NCBI GenBank assembly: GCA_028719045.1
Contig: JAQULD010000009.1
Coordinates: 1 to 22,339, forward strand
Length of the DNA: 22,339 bases
Reading direction: 5' to 3'
DNA from: Candidatus Omnitrophota bacterium
Lineage (GTDB): Bacteria > Omnitrophota > Koll11 > Gygaellales > Profunditerraquicolaceae
The first letter of the stretch is position 1; every line of letters starts with the position of its first letter. Of this stretch, positions 16,635 through 22,339 are shown in pieces. The notes beneath the pieces are model-generated. The model saw nothing but the letters and a program-made list of their open reading frames with translations, ran no database searches and was not told where the DNA came from. Position numbers and translations under genes: made by a program.

Positions 16635-19535
16635 CTACCAGCGTAACGGTTTTTGCCAGGCTTCTTTTAAAGAATCGATATTTAAGTTTAAGCAAACCTT
16701 GTTATCTAATCCGCAAACCTTAAAATCCTTCTGTTCGGAAATACAGCCTATCAGCCCAAAAGGCTGGCCCCTAAGGACAGCCTCGAATTCTTTTTGATGG
16801 CGCCTCTCCACTTCCACGACGAACCTCGAATTAGATTCCGAGAATAAAACGATTTCGTTACTGGCGTTCGCGGCTTCAAGCGGGGCTTCCGAAAGGAACA
16901 ATTCCATGCCCAATCCCCCGGAAAAAGCCATCTCCGCCGCCGCGACCGCAAGTCCGCCGTCCGAACAATCATGCATAGCTTTAACCAGCCCAAGCGAGGA
17001 AGCCCTGCTCAGCCTGCTGAATATCGCTTTAGCGGATTTAGGGTTTACTTTTGGGACATTATTGCCTGTCGCCCCGAGCAAATCGTAATAATGCGAACCG
17101 CCCAGCTCATCGTAAGTCTGTCCGACTATATATATAAGGTCCCGCGGCTTTTTCGCGTACATTGAGACCGTTTTTGCCGTATCTTCCATTACCGCTATCG
17201 CGGAGATCAAAAGAGTTCCCGGTATGGACAAAGATTTGTTGTTTACCGCGTACTCATTGTAAAGGCTGTCTTTGCCGGAAATAAAAGGCACGCCGAAACC
17301 TTTGGCGATATCGTAACAGCCGTAGGCTGCGCGGACAAGGCTGCCGAGCCTGTCAGGCTTATCGGGATTTCCCCAGCAGAAATTATCCAATATCGCCACT
17401 TCCTCAAGCGAACCCCCGGAAGCGATGATCTGGCGCAATGCCTCGTCAATACAGGAAGCCGCCATCCAGTAAGGGTCGATCAGCCCAAACCTGAAATTTA
17501 TTCCGCAGGAAATGATCAGGCCGCGGGACGAATCAAAAACAGGCTTTGCCACCGCCGCGTCCGAAGGGCCGTCATTTGCGATACCAACCAGGGGTTTTAA
17601 TACGGAAGCCCCCTGGACTTCATGGTCATACTGGCGTATCACCCATTCCTTGGAACATATATCGTAATGCGAAAGCAATCTTAAAAGGTACTTGGAAAGG
17701 TTTTTTTCTTCGCCAAGCTTCGGCTCTTTGTGCCTGGACTGGACGTAAAGCGCCTTTTTCTCTATCGCGGGAATACCTTCATGCAAAAACTCCATGTCCA
17801 TTTCACAGACCAAATTACCTTTGTAATAAAGCTGGAGTTTCTTAGTGTCTGTAAATTCCCCGATCACCGTGGCTTCGACATTCTCGTCCTTAAAAACTTC
17901 CAGCAGTTCATTTATATTTTCTTTCGGGACCGACAATACCATTCTCTCCTGCGATTCCGATATCCAGATCTCCATATAAGACAACCCGGAATATTTTAGC
18001 GGCACTTTGTCCAGATCAACCCTTACTCCAAGTTCCTGCCCCATCTCACCCACCGCGCTGGACAATCCTCCGGCGCCGCAATCGGTAATGGCGCTGTATA
18101 GGTTCCTGTCGCGAGCCTGAAGGATGGTATCGACCATTTTCTTCTCTTGTATGGGATTGCCGATTTGGACCGCTCCGCTGGAAATTGTTTCCGACTCGTG
18201 GGTCAATTCACCCGAGGAGAAAGTCGCGCCATGGATGCCGTCCCTGCCGGTCCTTCCCCCGACCACCACCGCCAGGTCCCCGGTTTTAGTGCACTTAAAG
18301 GATTTATCTTTAGGCATGATGCCTACTGTGCCGCAGTAAACCAGGGGGTTGCCGACAAAACGTTCATGGAACAGGACCGCTCCGTTTACCGTAGGGATAC
18401 CCATTTTATTGCCGTAATCGCGCACTCCCGAAACAACGCCTTTCATTATGCGCTTGGGATGCAAAGTACCTTTGGGCAATTTGCCTAAGGGATAGTCTGG
18501 CGGGGCGAAACAAAAAACATCGGTATTAAGAATGGGCTTGGCGCCCAGCCCCGTGCCCAGAGGATCGCGTATTACCCCGCCTAACCCGGTGTTGGCACCT
18601 CCGAAGGGCTCCAACGCCGAAGGATGGTTATGCGTCTCCACCTTAAAACATACATTGTATTTTTCGTCAAAACGTATGACCCCGGAATTATCCTTAAAAA
18701 CAGAAACACACCAGGGCTTCTTCAATTCCCTGGTGACCTTCATTATGGTAGACTTAAGCAGGCTGTTGATCTTTTTCTTTTTTGTCCTGGATTTGTCCAG
18801 CTTCTCGGTATATTCGATCTTGCCCCTGAAAGTCTTATGCCAGCAGTGTTCCGACCAGGTCTGCGCTACGGTTTCCAGTTCGCAGTCCGTGGGATTACGT
18901 TTCAGTTTTTTGAAATAATTTTTTATCTGGCGCATTTCGGCCAGGTTCAGGAATAACTGCCCTTGCTTGCTGATCCGCTCCAATTGCTTGTCAGAGGCGC
19001 CAAGTAAATCCACATTGACCGGGCTAAAACTGTAATCAGCCCCGGAGGCGGACTGCGGATGTATACCCTGGCCCTGGGATTTAACTACATGCTGTATTAA
19101 TTTGTTATAAAGTAATTTGTCGCAGATGGTTTTAAGCTGGATGGGAGAAAGCCGGCCCTGAAGGATATATTTTTTGGAGGTTTTCACGGAATCGGCCCGC
19201 CCCGCGATCCCGATATCCTTTATGGCTTTCAAAGTCGATTCCTCGACCGGGTCCATTACGCCGGGATTATAAGCGACTTCGACGATGGACTCGTTCTGGC
19301 CTCTGGATTCGAAAGGGCTGTTTAGGGTATAATCCTGGGAGATATTATCCGCGAGGAGTTCCTCGCAGATCCTTGAGATCTCTTCCTGTGAAAGCGCGCC
19401 TTCAATAGTATAGACTTGCATGAAACGGACATCCTGGACGCATTTAATGCCGAGGTCCAGGATATCTTTTTTGATACCCTCTCCGACGGCGTCGAAAACC
19501 GTTGGTTTATCTTTTATCTCAATTCGCCACGACAT
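16635..19535 (-). CDS. purL: PurSL: FGAM synthase with two N-terminal PurS-like repeats fused to PurL
   Basis: This 966-aa protein holds the synthetase domain of step 4 (FGAR to FGAM): S-E-H-C-W-H-K (228-234), E-T-H-N-H-P-S-A-L-E-P-F (300-311), G-G-A-N-T-G-L-G-G-V-I-R-D and a second PurM-like half with H-D-C-S-D-G-G-L near residue 870. The first ~160 residues look like two PurS-like modules (about 1-75 and 82-155), each ending in a helix with L-S-x-x-x-(I/L)-x-x-I-C-(E/D)-(E/K)-L-L. PurS is normally a separate ~80-aa protein that dimerises. No glutaminase domain follows; PurQ is separate. The architecture is midway between small Bacillus PurL (about 740 aa) and the ~1300-aa proteobacterial enzyme. 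Confidence 0.95.
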   Translation of the reverse strand: MSWRIEIKDKPTVFDAVGEGIKKDILDLGIKCVQDVRFMQVYTIEGALSQEEISRICEELLADNISQDYTLNSPFESRGQNESIVEVAYNPGVMDPVEESTLKAIKDIGIAGRADSVKTSKKYILQGRLSPIQLKTICDKLLYNKLIQHVVKSQGQGIHPQSASGADYSFSPVNVDLLGASDKQLERISKQGQLFLNLAEMRQIKNYFKKLKRNPTDCELETVAQTWSEHCWHKTFRGKIEYTEKLDKSRTKKKKINSLLKSTIMKVTRELKKPWCVSVFKDNSGVIRFDEKYNVCFKVETHNHPSALEPFGGANTGLGGVIRDPLGTGLGAKPILNTDVFCFAPPDYPLGKLPKGTLHPKRIMKGVVSGVRDYGNKMGIPTVNGAVLFHERFVGNPLVYCGTVGIMPKDKSFKCTKTGDLAVVVGGRTGRDGIHGATFSSGELTHESETISSGAVQIGNPIQEKKMVDTILQARDRNLYSAITDCGAGGLSSAVGEMGQELGVRVDLDKVPLKYSGLSYMEIWISESQERMVLSVPKENINELLEVFKDENVEATVIGEFTDTKKLQLYYKGNLVCEMDMEFLHEGIPAIEKKALYVQSRHKEPKLGEEKNLSKYLLRLLSHYDICSKEWVIRQYDHEVQGASVLKPLVGIANDGPSDAAVAKPVFDSSRGLIISCGINFRFGLIDPYWMAASCIDEALRQIIASGGSLEEVAILDNFCWGNPDKPDRLGSLVRAAYGCYDIAKGFGVPFISGKDSLYNEYAVNNKSLSIPGTLLISAIAVMEDTAKTVSMYAKKPRDLIYIVGQTYDELGGSHYYDLLGATGNNVPKVNPKSAKAIFSRLSRASSLGLVKAMHDCSDGGLAVAAAEMAFSGGLGMELFLSEAPLEAANASNEIVLFSESNSRFVVEVERRHQKEFEAVLRGQPFGLIGCISEQKDFKVCGLDNKVCLNLNIDSLKEAWQKPLRW

Positions 19536-19550
19536 GAAAAACTCCGCTTC

Positions 19551-19614
19551 AATTTAGGCAGGCACTTTGGTTGCCCATAGAAAAACAGGACAGGAGTAAG
19601 ATTTGCCCTAAATT
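19551..19614 (-). repeat. Inverted repeat in the SPFH-purL gap
   Basis: The 85-bp gap between the SPFH gene and purL is framed by a perfect 8-bp inverted repeat, AATTTAGG (19551-19558) and CCTAAATT (19607-19614), with a smaller GGCA/TGCC stem (19561-19564/19572-19575) inside. It has no T-run and is not a terminator. It may fold the mRNA ahead of purL or help stabilise it. Confidence 0.35.
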
Positions 19615-19620
19615 ACCGAA

Positions 19621-20541
19621 TTATTGTTTTTGGTCTTTTTGCTGTTCTCTCTGCGCTCTTGTTATAACAGGTTTTTTGTTCCTATTCTCCTCATCGGGAT
19701 TTATGGCGCGAAAAATCGGCATATTCGCCTCTGTAGCCACATATATAACGTTAGGATTCTCGTTAAGGGTATTTATCCAGAGATAATGCAGGTACTGCTG
19801 GGTGAGGCTTTGCGCGATTATCTCCTGGGCGTCGCGGATGCCCCCGGCTTCGATACGCTTTCTCTCCGCCTCCTGAGTTTCTCTTTGCAGGATGAATTTC
19901 ATCCGCTCGGCTTCCTGTTCCGCCTTTAATTTCTGTTCGATCGCGTTGCTCACCGTGGGAGGCAAAGTTATCGCCCTCAATAAAACTCTTTCGATGACTA
20001 CTCCCCTGTCGCTTACCATGCCGTTCAAAGAATCATATATGGCCTGGGCGAGCATTTCTCTTTCCGAAGTGTACAAAGCCTTCGCTTCATGCGCGACAGT
20101 TACTCCCCGGGCGGCGGCGCGATATTGGGGCAGCAAGATCACTTCTTTGTACCAGGCCCCTACTGTCCTGTATACATCTACCGCCCTCTTTTGATCAAGC
20201 CTGTACAATACGGAAAGATCCAGCGAAATATTCAGCCCTTCCTTCGAAGGGACACTCATCGTTTCCTTGTCTTCCTGGGTCCTTATGGACATATTCACCA
20301 CTTTAGCCAGGGGATTTACGAAATGGATGCCGCTATTTAAAGCGTTCGGGGAAACTTGCCCGAAAATGTCCACTACGCCGACATAACCGGCTGGCACGAT
20401 CCTGACCATGCTGAAAACTATCCCTATAGCCAGGCCTATAAGCGTTGTCACCACGATCGGCCTTATGGAGCCTGTTTTAGAAGTCTGCACGAACACCACT
20501 CCCACGATAAAACCAACGGCCAGAATTATCAAGATCCCCAT
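19621..20541 (-). CDS. Prohibitin-like SPFH membrane protein
   Basis: This 306-aa protein has two hydrophobic N-terminal segments (about 2-19 and 30-48) followed by an SPFH domain: V-P-A-G-Y-V-G-V-V-D-I-F-G-Q-V-S (49-64), G-I-H-F-V-N-P-L and a D-R-G-V-V-I-E-R-V-L-L segment. A long charged coiled-coil follows (about 205-245), rich in Glu, Arg and Gln. The C-terminus is very polar and ends in a run of Lys and Gln. SPFH proteins form oligomeric membrane platforms, often with proteases such as FtsH (HflK/HflC), but no HflK or protease gene is beside it. The start is supported by GGGAGG before the ATG. It is not closely similar in sequence to the second SPFH protein at 11806-12672, so this is not a simple tandem duplication. 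Confidence 0.92.
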   Translation of the reverse strand: MGILIILAVGFIVGVVFVQTSKTGSIRPIVVTTLIGLAIGIVFSMVRIVPAGYVGVVDIFGQVSPNALNSGIHFVNPLAKVVNMSIRTQEDKETMSVPSKEGLNISLDLSVLYRLDQKRAVDVYRTVGAWYKEVILLPQYRAAARGVTVAHEAKALYTSEREMLAQAIYDSLNGMVSDRGVVIERVLLRAITLPPTVSNAIEQKLKAEQEAERMKFILQRETQEAERKRIEAGGIRDAQEIIAQSLTQQYLHYLWINTLNENPNVIYVATEANMPIFRAINPDEENRNKKPVITRAQREQQKDQKQ

Positions 20542-20571
20542 CTGTCAACCTCCCTTGGCGGAAAACACCCC

Positions 20572-20745
20572 TTAATACCTTCTCTTTTTCCTGGAATAAT
20601 CCTTAAAAATCTTAAAAGCTCCCGCGGCTAAAAGCCCGGAGAACGTGGCGGCTAAAAGTTTTCCCGGCTTTATTTTTCTTTTCACCAAAACATAAGCCAG
20701 GCCCGTCAAAAAGCCTAAAATCGTAAAAAGTAATACCAGCGCCAT
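20572..20745 (-). CDS. Small hydrophobic protein of 57 residues
   Basis: An ATG frame of 57 codons fills the space between purB and the SPFH gene. It has a hydrophobic helix at residues 2-21, a short basic turn (K-R-K-I-K-P-G-K), a second moderately hydrophobic helix (29-44) and a strongly basic tail (K-K-R-R-Y). This would suit a two-helix membrane peptide with a cytoplasmic Lys/Arg tail. It starts 11 bp after the purB stop but has no clear Shine-Dalgarno site, so translation may depend on coupling with purB. I know no family for it. It may be a partner of the downstream SPFH protein; position is the only evidence. Confidence 0.6.
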   Translation of the reverse strand: MALVLLFTILGFLTGLAYVLVKRKIKPGKLLAATFSGLLAAGAFKIFKDYSRKKRRY

Positions 20746-20756
20746 ATACGAATTTA

Positions 20757-22049
20757 TTATAATCCGACTTTATGAAAGATCTTATTTACATTACGCAGAT
20801 AATAATCAAGGCTAAATACTTTATCCAGCTGTTTTCCATCGAGATATCGCGCCACTTCCTTGTCGCCAAGAAGGCTTTTTTTGAAATCTATCCCGTGCTG
20901 CCAGGTATTCATAGCCGCTCTCTGGACCAGATCATATGCTTGCGGCCTTGGCAGCCCTTTCTGCATAAGCGTCAAGAGCACTCTCTGCGAAAAAATAAGC
21001 CCCTTGGTCTTTATGAGGTTAGCCATCATATTTTCAGGATAAACCGCCAGGCCCTCTGCGACCTGGATGAATTTATTGAGCATATAATCCAAGGCGAGAG
21101 TGGAATCAGGCATGATTATACGCTCTACTGAAGAATGGCTGATGTCGCGCTCATGCCATAAGGTAATATCTTCCATGCCGGCAAACGCGTTTGCCCGCAG
21201 TATCCTGCTTAAACCGCAGATCCTCTCGCAGATCACCGGGTTCCTTTTATGCGGCATGGCGGAAGAGCCTTTCTGGCCCTTTCCGAAGGGTTCTTCCGCT
21301 TCCAGGACCTCTGTTTTCTGAAGATGCCTTATTTCCGTGGCAAACTTTTCCAAAGAAGATCCGGCCAACGCCAGAGCCGCCAAATATTCGGCATGCACAT
21401 CCCTCTGGATCACCTGTGTCGATATCTTAGCGGGCTTAAGCCCGAGTTTCTTGCAGACATAGGCTTCGACTTGGGGGTCAATATTGGAGTATGTCCCTAC
21501 GGCGCCTGAAAGTTTTCCGATTGAAACCGCCTCTTTCGCGGTTTGCATGCGGACCAGGTTTCTTTTTGTTTCATCATACCAAAGCGCCAGTTTCAATCCG
21601 AACGTGGTAGGCTCAGCGTGAATTCCGTGGGTCCTGCCGATACATACGGTATTTTTGTACTTATTGGCTTTGACCGCAAGCACCTTAAGCAAACGCCCGA
21701 GGTCATCTATCAATATATCGGCGGCCTGAACCAACTGCACGCCAAGAGTGGTATCCAGGAGGTCGGAAGAAGTAAGCCCCATATGCAGGTATTTAGCGTC
21801 CCGGCCTATACTCTGGCTGACATTACTCACAAAAGCCACTACATCATGCTGTGTTTTTTCTTCGATTTGCCTGATACGGGCGAGGTTAAACCTGGCTTTC
21901 TTTCTGATGCGCGCGGCCGCGCCTGGAGGGATAAGCTTTTGCCTGGTTTGAGCCTCACAGACCAGAAGCTCTATTTCAAGCATGATCTTGAATTTATTTT
22001 CTTCCTGCCAGATCGCGGACATCTCCGGCAAGCTGTATCTTTCAATCAT
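20757..22049 (-). CDS. purB: Adenylosuccinate lyase
   Basis: This 430-aa protein has the normal bacterial PurB length. Family residues are clear: T-Q-H-D-V (67-71), T-S-S-D-L-L-D-T (93-100), G-R-T-H-G-I-H-A-E-P (138-147, catalytic His141) and the fumarase/lyase signature G-S-S-A-M-P-H-K-R-N-P (261-271, catalytic Ser in the flexible loop). PurB acts twice: SAICAR to AICAR in IMP synthesis (step 8) and adenylosuccinate to AMP. It is the first gene of the minus-strand block, with AAGGAG (22061-22056) before its ATG and a promoter about 65 bp upstream. Confidence 0.97.
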   Translation of the reverse strand: MIERYSLPEMSAIWQEENKFKIMLEIELLVCEAQTRQKLIPPGAAARIRKKARFNLARIRQIEEKTQHDVVAFVSNVSQSIGRDAKYLHMGLTSSDLLDTTLGVQLVQAADILIDDLGRLLKVLAVKANKYKNTVCIGRTHGIHAEPTTFGLKLALWYDETKRNLVRMQTAKEAVSIGKLSGAVGTYSNIDPQVEAYVCKKLGLKPAKISTQVIQRDVHAEYLAALALAGSSLEKFATEIRHLQKTEVLEAEEPFGKGQKGSSAMPHKRNPVICERICGLSRILRANAFAGMEDITLWHERDISHSSVERIIMPDSTLALDYMLNKFIQVAEGLAVYPENMMANLIKTKGLIFSQRVLLTLMQKGLPRPQAYDLVQRAAMNTWQHGIDFKKSLLGDKEVARYLDGKQLDKVFSLDYYLRNVNKIFHKVGL

Positions 22050-22111
22050 CTCCGGCTCCTTATAAATGCCTGCAGCAATGTTATTTAGTAAACGGAAAAA
22101 CGACCTCTATT

Positions 22112-22139
22112 ATTATAGCAAAAATAACGATTCCTGCAA
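22112..22139 (-). promoter_or_regulatory. Probable sigma-70-type promoter of purB and the purine block
   Basis: On the minus strand TTGCAG (22139-22134) is followed after 16 bp by a consensus TATAAT (22117-22112). The expected start is near 22105, leaving a leader of about 55 bases before the purB ATG. The leader is too short for known purine riboswitches and shows no terminator-like hairpin. Confidence 0.65.
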
Positions 22140-22169
22140 CGAAAATAGACAGTTATATGGCTATTTTAA

Positions 22170-22188
22170 TGTATTGCTTTATAATACA
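22170..22188. promoter_or_regulatory. Inverted repeat between divergent promoters, possible operator
   Basis: TGTATT (22170-22175) and AATACA (22183-22188) form a perfect 6-bp inverted repeat with a 7-bp AT-rich spacer. It lies about 30 bp upstream of the purB -35 and 9 bp upstream of the plus-strand -35, a position suited to a dimeric regulator acting on both. The region is AT-rich, so chance is a real alternative. Confidence 0.35.
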
Positions 22189-22197
22189 AAATAAAAC

Positions 22198-22225
22198 TTG
22201 ACAAAAACCTAATCAATGCTATATT
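22198..22225 (+). promoter_or_regulatory. Strong plus-strand promoter
   Basis: A consensus -35 TTGACA (22198-22203) is followed after 16 bp by TATATT (22220-22225). A second TATAAT at 22231-22236 is too far from this -35 (27 bp). The RNA would start near 22232 and run toward a gene beyond the right edge of the window. Confidence 0.7.
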
Positions 22226-22256
22226 TTATCTATAATAAGTTTTAAGGAGATATAAG

Positions 22257-22289
22257 TTGCAAGAAGCATTCACAAACCGTAAAGCCTAG
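22257..22289 (+). CDS. Possible 10-residue leader peptide
   Basis: A TTG start with AAGGAG (22244-22249) seven bases upstream opens a ten-codon frame reading M-Q-E-A-F-T-N-R-K-A, then TAG. Its last codons form the left arm of the terminator just downstream, so a translating ribosome would block that hairpin. There is no run of one amino acid as in classical amino-acid attenuators. It is too short for any homology evidence; the ribosome site and position are the only support. Confidence 0.4.
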   Translation: MQEAFTNRKA

Positions 22290-22317
22290 GACTCTAAAAA
22301 AGCTTTACGGTTTTTTT
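22274..22317 (+). terminator. Intrinsic terminator in a plus-strand leader
   Basis: AAACCGTAAAGC (22274-22285) pairs perfectly with GCTTTACGGTTT (22302-22313), with a 16-base loop, and a run of seven T (22311-22317) follows. It lies only about 45 bases after the plus-strand transcription start and before a strong ribosome site, the layout of a transcription attenuator. A free-standing short RNA of about 85 nt is the alternative. Confidence 0.75.
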
Positions 22318-22324
22318 GTGTTCC

Positions 22325-22336
22325 GGAGGGAGGTGA
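22325..22336 (+). promoter_or_regulatory. Strong ribosome binding site for a gene beyond the right edge
   Basis: GGAGGGAGGTGA on the plus strand is close to a full complement of the 16S 3' end. It sits at the very end of the window, so a start codon is expected within a few bases outside it. This implies a plus-strand gene divergent from purB, controlled by the leader described above. Confidence 0.6.
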
Positions 22337-22339
22337 CAG

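Noticed and set aside
22050..22200. Purine riboswitch or NrdR box ahead of purB
   Set aside because: The leader is only about 55 nt with no matching core, and no palindrome resembling an NrdR box was seen.

Overview
All recognisable protein genes lie on the minus strand and run right to left in one nearly unbroken block, from a promoter region at about 22050-22200 to a gene cut by the left edge. Many junctions overlap (ATGA-type or longer) and most gaps are under about 90 bp. The organism looks like an uncultured diderm bacterium: the left end encodes an AsmA/YdbH-like envelope protein followed by a YnbE-like lipoprotein. Small-genome, candidate-phylum style packing (for example Omnitrophota) is my best guess, but the sequence alone does not prove a phylum. 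No rRNA, tRNA, CRISPR array, transposase or integrase was seen.

Right third, in transcription order: purB, a 57-residue membrane peptide, an SPFH/prohibitin-like protein, a PurS-PurL fusion (966 aa), a LOG-family nucleotide hydrolase, purQ, purF, purM, a stomatin-like SPFH protein, purD (frame broken near its 3' end) and purE. This gives steps 1, 2, 4, 5, 6 and 8 of de novo IMP synthesis. Step 3 (purN/purT), purK, purC and purH are not in the window.

Middle: a Sua5/TsaC domain fused to a low-molecular-weight protein phosphatase domain, rpiB, glyA, dCMP deaminase, nrdR, a DUF151 bifunctional nuclease and a tRNA nucleotidyltransferase with an HD domain. Several of these feed or control nucleotide supply: rpiB the ribose-5-phosphate for PRPP, glyA the glycine and one-carbon units, dCMP deaminase the dUMP, and NrdR the control of ribonucleotide reductase. 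The rpiB/Sua5/phosphatase/glyA grouping recalls the ywlC-ywlE-ywlF-glyA region of Bacillus.

Left third: after a 169-bp gap holding a multi-hairpin element come a CheC-like phosphatase, a GAF-GAF-HD-GYP protein, an unrecognised four-helix membrane protein, a short YdbH-like protein and YnbE.

The right edge (22050-22339) is a divergent control region. It holds a good minus-strand promoter for purB, a strong plus-strand promoter, a 19-bp inverted repeat between them, and a plus-strand leader with a 10-codon reading frame that runs into an intrinsic terminator. A strong Shine-Dalgarno sequence follows for a gene outside the window.

The best candidates for something new are the cloverleaf-like element before cheC, the plus-strand leader/terminator, the Sua5-phosphatase fusion, the placing of two SPFH proteins and a LOG protein among purine genes, and the very short YdbH-YnbE pair.
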